64,000 nucleotides of DNA from Desulfosporosinus sp049943955 (GCF_049943955.1 NZ_JBNFTW010000005.1:186001-250000); one strand, 5' to 3'; shown: positions 35,462 to 45,579, counted from the first letter of the stretch. Notes: generated by a model from the letters alone, not told the origin. Made by a program: numbers and translations.

Positions 35462-38400
35462 TAATACGCCTCCAATCCTTCGATCAAACCGCCGCGCTCC
35501 AAAATATACGCCCAACTGTTTTCTTTGACTTTGTTGTGTTTAGGCATTTCAATGTATACCCGTTGCTTCGCGCGAGTTAAAGCGACATAAAGCAGCCTTG
35601 TTTCCTCTTTGAGTTGTTCCTCGTCTTCATATCGTTTCAAGTTAATGAAGTGAGAGTTGGAGTATTCACTTGAACGTTCCTGCTCATTAACGACAATACT
35701 CCACCCTACTTTCCGACGTCCTGCACGCTTAGACTCTTCCGAATTCTCTTCCAAGAAAAAAGGTTGCTGAACTGTATTAAAGGGATACTTGGTAATCGGA
35801 AGAAATACCGTGTGGTATTCCAGTCCTTTGGACCGGTGCACAGTCGTGATCTCTACCTTTGCTTTATTGCCTTCAAGCACAGGCTCGTTCTCCGATCGGT
35901 TTGTGCTGATCTGTAACTGCAGCCAATCGCGCAGTACAGAAAGAGTGACCTGTTGGGAAGCGAAATTCCGTTCAATCAGGATCATAAGGTGCTGTAAATT
36001 CTTCTCATATCTCTGAACTCCCAGCCTGATCGCTTCACCCGTCGGTTCCTGTTGCGGATTCTCTTCTTTGAGCTGCTGTTTAATCGAATCAGGCAAGCGC
36101 CTGAAGAATTGGTTTTTACGAATAATCAATTGAACCAACGTCATAGGCGCAAGCGTACGTAAGCTCCGAGCATGGTTCTTCAGTTGGTCGTTTGTACTTT
36201 TGTGAATGAATCGGACCAATTGTTCCTTATGTCCTCCGAATGGAATTAGAGATTGGTACGGGATAACGCAACCGAAATATGGTGTCTGAAGCGCGTTTAA
36301 GAGATACTTCGGCTCTTCCGGATATAACAGCCCTTCTAAGAGAGCTTTAAAATGAAGCACCGATTGGCAGGTATAGAATGTCCCATCCAGATTCTCTGTC
36401 GTTGAGATCCCCAAGGATACGCAATACTCTTTGACCTTTTTTGCGTGACGATTCGTGCGGACAATAAAAGCAATTTTATCGTCTGCTCCGGGAAGCGTAC
36501 GGAGCGCCTGCTGAAGATATGGTTGATAGTCCGATGTAACCTTCCAGTCGCTTCCTGAAGGGAATTGCGATTTTTGATTGCTTAACAGACGATCTTTCTT
36601 TTCATATTGAAGCCAGCCCATCTTTTGCCAACGTTCGAACAATGGATGCATAGCATTTAACAACGAACACGAACTTCGGTAGTTGAGCTGGAGCCCCGTC
36701 TCTTGATACGCAATGTCCGCCGTTTCTTGCTTCAGCTCTTGGAACGATTTATAGTCAGCGCCACGGAACCGGTATATCGCCTGTTTGATGTCGCCTACAA
36801 CGAATAACCGGTACTGTAAATATTTCTGCAGACTGGCAAGCAGCTCGATCTGAACGGCATCACTGTCTTGAAATTCGTCGACGAACAGATAACGATCCCT
36901 GGGCAATTGCCGCATTTTCTCGTCGCTGCTCGTGAATAGTTTTAGTTTGCGTATCAAATCGCCCGTCGTTATGGCATTTTCTGCTCTTTTCAATTCATCG
37001 AGTCGCATTTCGCATTGGCTGAAGATAGACTTAAGTATCTCTTGGATCACAACGGAATTCGCGTCTTTGGGAGTTCCCCAATCAAGACGCAGCACTTCCT
37101 CATTGGTCAGCCCTTTTTTCTCCATCTCCTCCCACATCTTAAAGACAAGGTCGATGAACTCGTAATCTTTAACCCGAATTTTTAAAAAGGAGTCAACAGA
37201 ATGCCCCTTGTGATACTCATCCAACAGCTCTTCAATGATTCTTTTTTTCTCATAAACATAGCTACGGAGCTGCACATTCAGACCATACCCTATTTCATGA
37301 GCAAGCTCCGTTAAAATTGAGCGTGCGAACGAGTGAATCGTGCTGATCTGCATATCTTTTACTTGTTCAGCGTAATGCAGAAAATTCGCTTGTCGTGTCA
37401 ACTCGAATAGCGTGAGGAACTTCTCCTCTAACCTTTTTTTCATTTCATTGGTAGAGGCATTGGTGAACGTAATCATCGTAATCTTGCTCAGCGGTACGCT
37501 GGAACTTACAAGCAGGTACAATATTCTGTCAATCATTACATGGGTTTTTCCCGTACCTGCCCCTGCGGTAATGATCTGATGAGCATCAATCGGCTGATGA
37601 ATTGCTTTGTACTGCCCCTTATTGAACGCTGTAAAGTGGGATGACACTAGATCAAGAGGTCCCTCGATTAAATACTCGCCATCTACAAAGCAGCGAGTAG
37701 TCACTTTGTCTGCGATTGCCTTTTCCGCCTTGTACACATTAAACTGATATTCCCCCTTGTACTTCTCGAACTCTACTAATAATTGTTTATCGAGTTCTTC
37801 ATACGATAAGACGTAAACCTTCGTTCCCTTCTGCAATGCATTCTTAATCTCTTGCTTCTCCTGCACAAATTCTTCCTTAGTACCAATCACGTATAATCGT
37901 GAAAACGGCTGTCGCGGTTGCAACACCGCTTCCGAGGATTCTGGCTGCTGAATGCCAAGTTCATAACCGACCTTCTTCATTTCCAGCTTCGTTAATTTAA
38001 CATCCGTTCTCCACACTGCATACTGCTGTAACTTGGACAACAGGCGCTGTAAATCGGCAAAATCGTCCTTAAACAGCACCGGTGGCACATGCAGCAGCTC
38101 ATTAAAACCGCGTTCACGCCACTCCTGTTCCGTGATATAAGGAAGTGCAACAAACGCCCGTTTGCTCAACCGACGATATAGCAGCGGTTCCTTCTCCAAA
38201 TGCCTGCAGAGCATATCCAATTGATGCTCGGCCTGCTGATACGGGCTACCCCAGTCTTCATAGAAATCGTTGTACAACCATACATGTCCTTGAATGTTTG
38301 CAATCTGACGTATATTCAGTCCCTTTACTTCGATTACGCAGACTCCTAGAAGTTCATTTACAATTAGAATATCAATCTCTCGTCGCCCTGTTCCACTTGA

Positions 38401-38526
38401 AAAAAACATAGGAAAATGGTGAATGGCCAACGTATTGCTCTCATCGAATACCCGCTCAACTGCATTCCATACCAACAATTCCGCAGCCAGTCCTGGCGCT
38501 GTCACAAGTGATGTTCGTATAAACAT
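35461..38526 (-). CDS. NERD-domain UvrD/AddA-like helicase-nuclease
   Basis: The N-terminal 170 residues are a NERD domain with a PD-(D/E)XK-like site: REIDILI (D52) and VIEVKG (E66, K68). After a linker comes a full SF1A helicase: TAGAGTGKTHVMIDRIL (about 322), MITFTNASTNEMKKRLE, FVDEFQDSDAVQ (about 549), IYRFRGADY, TTVHRSKGLEYHTVFL and LLYVALTRAKQRV (about 985). AddA normally has its nuclease at the C-terminus; here it is at the front. It is first in the operon and coupled to the AddB-like gene. The likely job is processing of double-stranded DNA ends, in repair or against phage DNA. Confidence 0.88.
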   Translation of the reverse strand: MFIRTSLVTAPGLAAELLVWNAVERVFDESNTLAIHHFPMFFSSGTGRREIDILIVNELLGVCVIEVKGLNIRQIANIQGHVWLYNDFYEDWGSPYQQAEHQLDMLCRHLEKEPLLYRRLSKRAFVALPYITEQEWRERGFNELLHVPPVLFKDDFADLQRLLSKLQQYAVWRTDVKLTKLEMKKVGYELGIQQPESSEAVLQPRQPFSRLYVIGTKEEFVQEKQEIKNALQKGTKVYVLSYEELDKQLLVEFEKYKGEYQFNVYKAEKAIADKVTTRCFVDGEYLIEGPLDLVSSHFTAFNKGQYKAIHQPIDAHQIITAGAGTGKTHVMIDRILYLLVSSSVPLSKITMITFTNASTNEMKKRLEEKFLTLFELTRQANFLHYAEQVKDMQISTIHSFARSILTELAHEIGYGLNVQLRSYVYEKKRIIEELLDEYHKGHSVDSFLKIRVKDYEFIDLVFKMWEEMEKKGLTNEEVLRLDWGTPKDANSVVIQEILKSIFSQCEMRLDELKRAENAITTGDLIRKLKLFTSSDEKMRQLPRDRYLFVDEFQDSDAVQIELLASLQKYLQYRLFVVGDIKQAIYRFRGADYKSFQELKQETADIAYQETGLQLNYRSSCSLLNAMHPLFERWQKMGWLQYEKKDRLLSNQKSQFPSGSDWKVTSDYQPYLQQALRTLPGADDKIAFIVRTNRHAKKVKEYCVSLGISTTENLDGTFYTCQSVLHFKALLEGLLYPEEPKYLLNALQTPYFGCVIPYQSLIPFGGHKEQLVRFIHKSTNDQLKNHARSLRTLAPMTLVQLIIRKNQFFRRLPDSIKQQLKEENPQQEPTGEAIRLGVQRYEKNLQHLMILIERNFASQQVTLSVLRDWLQLQISTNRSENEPVLEGNKAKVEITTVHRSKGLEYHTVFLPITKYPFNTVQQPFFLEENSEESKRAGRRKVGWSIVVNEQERSSEYSNSHFINLKRYEDEEQLKEETRLLYVALTRAKQRVYIEMPKHNKVKENSWAYILERGGLIEGLEAY

Positions 38527-38744
38527 ATTGGTCCTCTTTCGTACTAATCTATTATTATCCTTCGGCTTCTCACTAATTATTTAAGAATGATGTGAAAATA
38601 TAGTTATAGGGTCCCTCGCTCCTTATTGAGCAAATAGGTATATATACCCTTTTCGACATAATTCTAAAGTTATCCTGCATATTCTGCATCCTGATAACCA
38701 TTTACACAAAAACAAAACTCTCTACATTCTCAAATATTGTGGTA

Positions 38745-38788
38745 AATAAAAAAGAGCAAAAACTCTTGTAAAATGAGTTTTTGCTCTT
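38745..38788 (-). terminator. Rho-independent terminator, minus strand
   Basis: A 14-bp stem AAGAGCAAAAACTC / GAGTTTTTGCTCTT with a nine-base loop, followed on the minus strand by a T-rich run. It would end transcripts of the 39-kb gene before the NERD-helicase promoter. Confidence 0.8.
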
Positions 38789-39073
38789 GTGTCAGGCTTC
38801 TTGAACTTTTGGCCTCCACAAATAATCTTGTAAGTACTGACGTAATTATACCATTATAAAAAAACAGACCAACAAGTGTACTTGCGGCCTGTAAAAAACG
38901 AAATAAATTTCAAGACGATAAAAGATGTCAATTTACCAATCCTCACTTTATTTGACTTGCTTCCACTCTATGTTATCTCAATCTTGCAGGCATTAAAATA
39001 TAAGGCCAAAATGTTTATCTTGATATCCTGGAAACAATCAACTACTTGTATCCCATCACAAATAATTTGATTA

Positions 39074-39562
39074 CTATCTTGCGGATAGTTTTACAGAACA
39101 TTCTATCCTTTTTCTGACTTGTTTTAAGGATTCCCTTGCATATTTTTGATGTGCCTCAGACATGCCTGATTGCAGTTTTAAAATCTGACGAGTAAAACCC
39201 GGAACTACAAAGCCCTTTTCGATCCTGTTAATTACAAAATCTTCAAGAAACCCATGTGGCTGAAACTGAATCTGAAATGGCCATTCAAATTGACTATAAT
39301 AGAAGTCGATCGTGCCGCGAAAGCCTTTAGCTGCTAACCATAACGGATTGGGATGCTTCTTGATATTTCCTGAATACTGAAGCGTTCCACCATGGAGCGT
39401 AGAAACAAGCCCATCGTCACACAGAAACAGGCGGTTCCATAACCATGGGTTTTTACGAAGATAGCTAAACAATTCTTCTAAAGTAGCTAACTTTCCTTCA
39501 TCTTCGAAAGCATGGCTTAGGACAATGTCTTGCTTTATTCTATAAGCAATTGTGACCGTCAT
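39074..39562 (-). CDS. Hypothetical protein, 162 residues
   Basis: Starts at ATG 39562 (AAGGGGGA upstream). It is rich in aromatic residues and beta strands (SQFEWPFQIQFQPHGFLEDF), with a basic helical end (HQKYARESLKQVRKRIE). No known motif, membrane segment or partner. A good terminator lies 285 bp downstream. Confidence 0.6.
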   Translation of the reverse strand: MTVTIAYRIKQDIVLSHAFEDEGKLATLEELFSYLRKNPWLWNRLFLCDDGLVSTLHGGTLQYSGNIKKHPNPLWLAAKGFRGTIDFYYSQFEWPFQIQFQPHGFLEDFVINRIEKGFVVPGFTRQILKLQSGMSEAHQKYARESLKQVRKRIECSVKLSAR

Positions 39563-39918
39563 TATCGAAGTCCCCCTTATGCTTATAGAATTGACACATA
39601 AAATAATTTTAGACTTTAAAAATTAAATATATAGATCTTAGGCCAACGTCTGATGGGTATTAAGAATGAAACGACTTTTTCATTTATAAACTTCAGAACG
39701 GCTTCAGTCACTTAACTATATCCATGACGAAAAGAGGTTTCAATTTAAGGGTTTAATTTTAATTGGGACCTCTTTTCCATATTAATATGATTTATTTTAG
39801 TCCTAAAATTATCTGATTTAACTTATTTTAGCACTTACGATGCAAAAACCTAATTTGCGAATCAATAAGTTAAAGACGTCTGATTGGCAGCTTCAGGCAA
39901 AGGAAGTTCATATTTGTT

Positions 39919-40365
39919 TTATTCTTTTTTTAACCCTGCCACCTGAAGCAGTCTGCGATATTCATGTCGGAAGCTATTAATACCAAGCGGTATCAGAAGA
40001 TGAGCATTTTGGGATACAAATGCCTTTACATAACATTCATCGAACATATTGTTGGCTAAACCAACTTCAACTCGCGTTATTTCTTTACCTAGAATAAACT
40101 TCTTATAATACGTTTCCATCAACCAACAGCGATCGTCTAGTTCTTTACCAGCTTGATCTTCCTGTTCATCTGACCAACGAAAATGAGTTTCTAAAACTGT
40201 GTTATCACATAAACGCACATTCGCGTAGACATAGTAATCTACGATTGTCCCTAAAAACTCAATCACAAACTTACCTAAAAGCAGTTTTTCGTACTGAACC
40301 TTTATTTTTTGACCGTCAACTTCTATAAATTTATTTACCTCTTCCATTCTTGCAAATCCACTCAT
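39919..40365 (-). CDS. Hypothetical protein, 148 residues
   Basis: Starts at ATG 40365 after AAAGGGGAG. Mixed alpha/beta, soluble, with conserved-looking FRWSDEQEDQAGKELDDRCW near the middle and a basic end. I recognise no family. The ribosome site and balanced composition support a real gene. Confidence 0.6.
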   Translation of the reverse strand: MSGFARMEEVNKFIEVDGQKIKVQYEKLLLGKFVIEFLGTIVDYYVYANVRLCDNTVLETHFRWSDEQEDQAGKELDDRCWLMETYYKKFILGKEITRVEVGLANNMFDECYVKAFVSQNAHLLIPLGINSFRHEYRRLLQVAGLKKE

Positions 40366-40486
40366 AATTTTCTCCCCTTTACTAAACTACTTAAGATAGA
40401 CATCATTAAGTTTCAATTTCATGTTCAGAACATGTTAAAAATATACAGTGCTTAAGATATTCAAATCCGTTTTTGGCAAAAAGCAA

Positions 40487-40530
40487 AGCCAGCAACCCCC
40501 TTATACTTATCATTAGGAGTGTTACTGGCT
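40487..40530. terminator. Imperfect hairpin with T-run on the minus strand
   Basis: AGCCAGCAACCCCCTT pairs with AGGAGTGTTACTGGCT with three mismatches over 16 bp. A CTTTTTG follows on the minus strand. No gene end is close. Confidence 0.4.
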
Positions 40531-40993
40531 GGTTTATCTACCTCACCGGAATTTTACTTGTTAATACTATTATAAAGTTTATTAAGTGGGTAATCAATCA
40601 GATTTTAGGTTCAGGAAATTAATTAATTCCAAATACTTCTCTAAGGGGAATATTAAAAAGCTTCGGCTTCCGTATTTTAAAACTAATTAGTTTAAGTCTA
40701 GCCTCACTCGCGTTTCTGATAATTAATCGTTCTAATATGAGAAACGTAATCACAAAATCATATTTTAACTACATTTTTCATATTCGTCTGCATTGCTCAA
40801 TATTTTCCCAGTGTTTTTTTATAATACGGTTCACTTTTTTCCGGCGTTAGGGCTCAAATTTCTTCTGGCGAATGGCTCACTTTTTTATTGACGTTCGCAG
40901 TTACTTTCTAAGCGACATTTGGAGTGTGGCGATTATAATGTCAATGTAAGAAAATGGCATTAATATTTCTAAATATAATTACAATAAAACAAT
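40531..40993. other. AT-rich gap without recognisable features
   Basis: No coding pattern, repeat or strong hairpin seen. Confidence 0.35.
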
Positions 40994-41031
40994 AAAAGCG
41001 GAATCTGTGTTTATCAGCAGAAACCGCTTTT
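40994..41031 (-). terminator. Terminator of the GHKL ATPase gene
   Basis: Stem AAAAGCGG / CCGCTTTT extended inward by TCTG / CAGA, with T-rich sequence on the minus-strand exit, 16 bp after the end of the frameshifted C-terminal frame. Its position argues that both frames belong to one transcript. Confidence 0.7.
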
Positions 41032-41046
41032 ACTTTGGGAATGAAT

Positions 41047-41587
41047 TTATAAATTTTTGTTATTGTGAATTTGAACATCTTGTGCTATTTCCTCATTCTC
41101 TAGCTTTGCAATATAATTATAAAATAATTTAGTCTCATTATCGATAGCAATTATTTTTAGTTCAATTACTTGAATCTTATGGTTTTCGTTTTCTAAAAAG
41201 GAGACCTTTTTCCCATCTTGTAAAGTTGAATAAATTAAGCCCTGGTTGATAACGCTCGAATCAATTTGCCAGCAAACAATGTATTTAATGTTATCGAGAT
41301 TTTCTGTAATATCTTTCGATAAAGTATGTTCCATTAATACAAAAAAGCAGTTTTCTAACAAATTAGGTGAATTTTTATGCTTTGCTAAACATGTATTTTC
41401 CGAATCGTAATCGAGAATTTCAAAATTAAATAGATATGGCAAGTAAGTATATAATACGTAAAATTTAGAATATATAAGTGATGGGGATGAAGGTTTACTT
41501 TTAATGTTTTTAAATCTTCTTTTTAGTTCGTCATATGATGTTTTAAAGCTATCTACATTCAGTTTAACGAGTTTCAGATTTTTTTTT
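41047..41587 (-). CDS. C-terminal part of the GHKL ATPase, in the -1 frame
   Basis: This open frame begins inside the ten-A run at which the upstream frame stops and encodes about 178 residues: LKLVKLNVDSFKTSYDELKR, then KFYVLYTYLPYLFNFEILDY, ending ENEEIAQDVQIHNNKNL. It has no ATG, GTG or ribosome site near its beginning. A TTG about 130 bp in could be called a start but has no site. The simplest reading is that it is the natural C-terminus of the preceding ATPase, reached by slippage or separated by a one-base deletion. Confidence 0.6.
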
Positions 41588-42791
41588 TATTGAAAGAAAA
41601 AGATTTATTATCTTCTTGATTTTCAATAATAGTAGGAGTTTCAATTGGACTTAATTTATAATGATTAATTGCTTTTTCGATTAAAGAAGGTGCACTAGAA
41701 GATTTCTCCCCAAAATAGGGTTTTAAAAGTTTGATTATTTTCTCATTAATTAAATTGACAATAATATCATGAACTAAATATCTACTTTTATTTACTTGAA
41801 CAGCGAAGAACTTGTCGAATACTGGAGAAAAGGTGATTTCGGCACGAAAGTGAGTAAATTTTTGGTGAGAGCCAATAATAAATTTTTCCGCTCTTCCAAT
41901 TAACCGTTTGTTTCTTTTTATATAAAATCCCGAGTTAATAATTGACGGTTTCAAATCTACTGGCAGCTTCGCTTTGTTACCATGATATAAGCAAACAAGT
42001 CGTACAGTGATTGCATGTTTAGATATGTCATTTAAATATACTTCTTTTATTTCGTCAATAAATTGCTTATCTTTTAGATGGTCCTCAATTTCACCAAAAT
42101 AAATATTAAATTTGCAAAATTCTTTTGATTTCCCATACTCCTGTACATATCTTGCTTTTTCGTTAAGTAAAAGGGGATCAATTGCCTCGGCAGTTTCGCC
42201 ATTGATATAGATCTCTATACCTTGTACTAAATCATCTCCGTAAGTTTCCCCTAACTTATTCCGCAATTCCCTTAATAAGCCGTCAAAATTATAAGTTCCC
42301 GGCATATTTATTTCGTTAATATCTCTAATGTGTATTATTGTTCCAGAATCTTCTTGCTCGTTTCTTAGAGTGAAATCGAAATCCTGCGTTAATAATGGAG
42401 GGGCACATTTATAAACTTGTGGGGTTAGTCCTTTAGAACTCTCTGTGAAATCCAGATAAGTGTAATACCAATCGTCTCCAATTGTTTTAGAATATATGTC
42501 TGTCCTTTTTGCGAGAGCTAAAACTGCCCCGGTGAGTCCCCAATGATATTTTCCATTTTTCAGGATGTCAGGTTCTAGATTTTTTGAGAACTTGAATACG
42601 TCTCGTAACGTTGAACTTCTAATTCCACTGCCAGTATCTTCGTATAGCCAACACCAGGAATTTTTAAGAACATCACCTTGATAAATTGTAAGTGAAATTT
42701 TTTTGGCACCTGAGTCAATTCCATCATCAATAAGTTCGCGAGCTGAGTCATAAGTACTAAATCCAAGATTTCGGTGGCCTTCGTTTAGCAT
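41574..42791 (-). CDS. GHKL (MORC/HSP90-like) ATPase, frame ends at an A10 run
   Basis: The 405 residues begin with a Bergerat ATP-binding fold: ARELIDDGIDSGAKKI (19-31; the N-box asparagine is aspartate, DDGID), YEDTGSGIRSSTLRD (about 50-64, G1 box) and KYHWGLTGAVLALAKRT (G2-like). The middle and end match the S5-like part of MORC-type GHKL proteins. Such ATPases appear in restriction-like islands with Z1 or helicase partners. The frame ends KKKI and TGA immediately after ten A; the -1 frame continues open for another 178 codons. ATG 42791 has an AAAGGGGG site. Confidence 0.75.
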   Translation of the reverse strand: MLNEGHRNLGFSTYDSARELIDDGIDSGAKKISLTIYQGDVLKNSWCWLYEDTGSGIRSSTLRDVFKFSKNLEPDILKNGKYHWGLTGAVLALAKRTDIYSKTIGDDWYYTYLDFTESSKGLTPQVYKCAPPLLTQDFDFTLRNEQEDSGTIIHIRDINEINMPGTYNFDGLLRELRNKLGETYGDDLVQGIEIYINGETAEAIDPLLLNEKARYVQEYGKSKEFCKFNIYFGEIEDHLKDKQFIDEIKEVYLNDISKHAITVRLVCLYHGNKAKLPVDLKPSIINSGFYIKRNKRLIGRAEKFIIGSHQKFTHFRAEITFSPVFDKFFAVQVNKSRYLVHDIIVNLINEKIIKLLKPYFGEKSSSAPSLIEKAINHYKLSPIETPTIIENQEDNKSFSFNKKKI

Positions 42792-43286
42792 AACTCTTTT
42801 CCCCCTTTAATTCAAAAATTAGGCGTTTAAATATTTTCCATTTATTTACATAGTTATAGTTCTTCGTTAGTATGCAGAAATCCTCTATTTATAAAAGATA
42901 TTTTACCAATTATTACTATAAATTGTTTTTATGTTGTTTATTGTATATATATCGCATATATGTTATTAAGAAGCAAGGAACTATTTATAGTAATGAGCAC
43001 ATATTTCAGCTCTCAATACGGCCGTCAACTGCCTTGAACTCGCTATGGCATTTACAAATCTTCATAAGATCATCCAACTATCTTCTATTTAGAAACCTTA
43101 TAATCATCTCTATCTTAACCCCATTTCCATAATCCGAGAATTCTATTATTACTAAGGCATCATAAAAAGAGCACCATCATTTAACGATTGACGGGGCTCT
43201 TTCACGTTTCCAAAATCCTCAATATTCAGCTGTGCCATTGATGAACTGGTAACATAAGTGTGAGTATTGGATGGATGGATAGCAAG
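42792..43286. other. Gap upstream of the GHKL gene
   Basis: Contains the promoter region of the GHKL gene and one hairpin (43166-43202). A short plus-strand frame at 42872 has no ribosome site and unusual composition, so I do not accept it. Confidence 0.35.
43166..43202 (-). terminator. Terminator-like hairpin
   Basis: AAAGAGC / GCTCTTT outer stem with a partly paired inside; TTTTT follows on the minus strand. It lies 85 bp after the small minus-strand gene at 43287. Confidence 0.55.
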
Positions 43287-43427
43287 TTAATTGTTATCAA
43301 GCGCGATTTTACTCTTGTACCAATTACGATGATGAACCCAATAAGGATGACCATATTTTATCAAAGGGTAATAATAATAACTCCAGAAAACGATATATGA
43401 CCCCATCATGACCATAGTCAGCCCCAT
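43287..43427 (-). CDS. Small membrane peptide, 46 residues (possible gene)
   Basis: The minus strand reads MGLTMVMMGSYIVFWSYYYY and then PLIKYGHPYWVHHRNWYKSK: one membrane helix followed by an aromatic, basic tail. The ribosome site is weak (CTGGAG). A terminator-like hairpin follows. It may be a small membrane protein or the tail of a lost gene. Confidence 0.4.
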   Translation of the reverse strand: MGLTMVMMGSYIVFWSYYYYPLIKYGHPYWVHHRNWYKSKIALDNN

Positions 43428-43698
43428 GCTCCAGTAACCTAGGCGTCCACATTAACCTATTTACGTAATGATCCATGACTAATACACTCTAATATTTATA
43501 ATACCATTATGGTAATGGTGATTCTCCGGTGTATTGTCAATGTAGATATTAAATTATATCTCCACAAAAAACCACATACGTATTCAGCTCATTTTTGAGC
43601 TCAAATCGACTCATCTAACCAATTTCTGACTAATAGAATTTAATACGGTTTCCTGCGATATTCTCTCAGATATCCTTTTAATTTAATCATCTCAACCT

Positions 43699-43830
43699 TT
43701 AACACACTTTATCATGCCGGAAGAAGATGGGGCGAGGTATTTCAGGGATATCGAAACAGTCGATCATTTCAATAGGTGTCATGACCTTTTTCTTCTCAAC
43801 TACTCTATCACCTACGATGCATTCGTACAT
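43699..43830 (-). CDS. Small conserved-looking protein, 43 residues (possible gene)
   Basis: The frame reads MYECIVGDRVVEKKKVMTPI then EMIDCFDIPEIPRP and FFRHDKVC. It has clean codon use and three cysteines. The AGAGG is adjacent to the ATG, which is too close, so either the start is wrong or the gene is decaying. No family assigned. Confidence 0.4.
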   Translation of the reverse strand: MYECIVGDRVVEKKKVMTPIEMIDCFDIPEIPRPIFFRHDKVC

Positions 43831-44009
43831 CCTCTAATATTTATGTTCTGACATACTGGAACATTGATTAATTATGTTTAATCGGCGTAGCAGTGCTCCG
43901 AACTTTATATGTCTTTCTTAAAAGAAAACGAAGTCATAAGTAAATATGATTTGGTTTTCTTTATACATAATTCGCCTAAAAGTCTTAAATACGGATTAAA
44001 TAGAATAAC

Positions 44010-44057
44010 CGGCAAGTACACCCCTTACCAAAATAGGTATAAGTAGTGTACTTGCCG
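44010..44057. terminator. Perfect 12-bp hairpin
   Basis: CGGCAAGTACAC and GTGTACTTGCCG flank a 24-base loop. It lies upstream of the IS200-like transposase and could be a transcript end or the subterminal hairpin of that element. Confidence 0.5.
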
Positions 44058-44292
44058 ATTTAAAAATAGTTATCAGTACAGCTTCTTAATCATTTTAAAA
44101 CACAACTATGAGCTTTAACAGGTTGATTATATTGTACTAGTATAAAAAAACATAAACAATATATCATACCCACAAGTCAAAAATCCTATTCATGACCAGT
44201 TTAAAATAGTAAAATTATGGAAATTATATATTTAAATTAATTTTCAATACTTATTTACTGGTTATTTTATTAAAGAAAGGAAAATAATTATT

Positions 44293-44688
44293 ATGAGTGT
44301 TCAAAAAACGGGATGTATCACGTCATCTTGTACATACTATATTGTATGGTGTACGAAATACCGACGTAAAGTTCTTAATAGTAAAGAAGTGGATGAAAAG
44401 CTTAGAGAATTAATAATTGAATATGCTAATGCGGAAGTTATTGATATTAAAATTATGCCGGACCATGTTATTCTTCTGGTTACTAATGTAGATCCTCGAT
44501 TCGGAATTCACCGGCTAATTCACGATATTAAGGGAGGGACCTCTCATGCTCTCCGTAACGATAAAGAACTTCCTTGGCTTAAAACATGTTTGTCAACACT
44601 TTGGACGAGGAACTATTTCGTCTCTTCGATTGGAGATATTCAATTCGATATAATACAAAAATATATCGAAGAACAGAAATATTATTAG
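44293..44688 (+). CDS. tnpA: IS200/IS605-type TnpA with an altered HUH motif
   Basis: 131 residues match the Y1 transposase: YYIVWCTKYRRKVL at the start, MPDHVILLVT where active enzymes have HVH (here His-Val-Ile), an intact LSTLWTRNYFVSSIG segment and IIQKYIEEQ with the presumed catalytic tyrosine. TnpA moves single-stranded DNA hairpin-ended elements. Loss of the second metal-binding histidine suggests it is inactive. The ribosome site is AAAGGAAA. No TnpB/IscB partner is present. Confidence 0.85.
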   Translation: MSVQKTGCITSSCTYYIVWCTKYRRKVLNSKEVDEKLRELIIEYANAEVIDIKIMPDHVILLVTNVDPRFGIHRLIHDIKGGTSHALRNDKELPWLKTCLSTLWTRNYFVSSIGDIQFDIIQKYIEEQKYY

Positions 44689-45347
44689 TGGATTTATAAA
44701 CCGCTGCACGGAAAGCAATTTCTACACTTAAGCAATAGATGTTTAGTTTGGAAATTGTAATGAATTAAAGGCTCAAGTATATTAATTAATAACTCGAATA
44801 TCCTTTTGGATGATTAGATAGAAAGAGTATGCTTCTTAAGCCTCACATAAAATGAAAAAACTCCCGTATAAGTCAAAATACAAGGATGACATTTACAGTC
44901 AATCCTTGTATTTTATTTTTTACATGAATATAGCCTTTTGCACCAAGTCTGGAAGTTACCGTCATATCAAAACCTATTAAGCTTTAGCGTATGTCTATTG
45001 TGCCGAAAAATTAATGTTCGCCCTATCTCACTTTACATATGAGTAAGAATTTGTTTCAAAACTTTCATTAACACAAAGAAGAACGAAGTTTATCAAATAT
45101 GTAATATATCAAACTAGTCAACCTTATGTTTAATCGTTAAATATTAATTTTATTCTTAAAAATTATTCAATTATATTACTACTAGTATATATAAACAATC
45201 TACTATCTAATTATAGCGAACATGTTTTAGATTGAGTTCAAATCGGACACTGTTATATTTAGATAAGATAATTATTTATCGGAAAAGGCATTAGAAAGCT
45301 GGTGGAAATATCAATTAAAAGCTACGACATGAACCAAACGAGTTTAA
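44689..45347. other. Gap between the transposase and the recombinase series
   Basis: A strong terminator at 44875 is the only structure found. The rest is very AT-rich with no coding pattern. Confidence 0.35.
44875..44914 (+). terminator. Rho-independent terminator
   Basis: A 13-bp stem AAAATACAAGGAT / ATCCTTGTATTTT with a 14-base loop is followed by ATTTTTT. It would end the tnpA transcript. Confidence 0.8.
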
Positions 45348-45579
45348 TATCAAGTAAAAATTCCCCAAACCATCGGCCAAATTATTTTAGCATGTATCTT
45401 ATTGCTGCTCTTGCTTGAGATTGGAATTAGGCCAGATGAATTAAAACGAATTGCTTAAATTTAATCTCAAAATAATTGAATTGAGCAACTCACTTTTTCA
45501 AACTTTATGTAATTATCTCCAGTCGAATGATAAGAATGTTTTAATGATTAAATTACCCTATGTGAACATTGTATTCTGA
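45348..45579 (+). pseudogene. Remnant of a tyrosine recombinase catalytic domain
   Basis: The first frame reads TIGQIILACILLLLLLEIGI then RPDELKRIA and a stop: the box I helix with the catalytic arginine in the G(I/L)R-x-x-EL pattern. After a frameshift the next frame reads LKIIELSNSLFQTLCNYLQS, the region after the catalytic lysine in these enzymes. It has no start and two frames, so it is dead. It is the first member of the tandem recombinase series. Confidence 0.6.
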
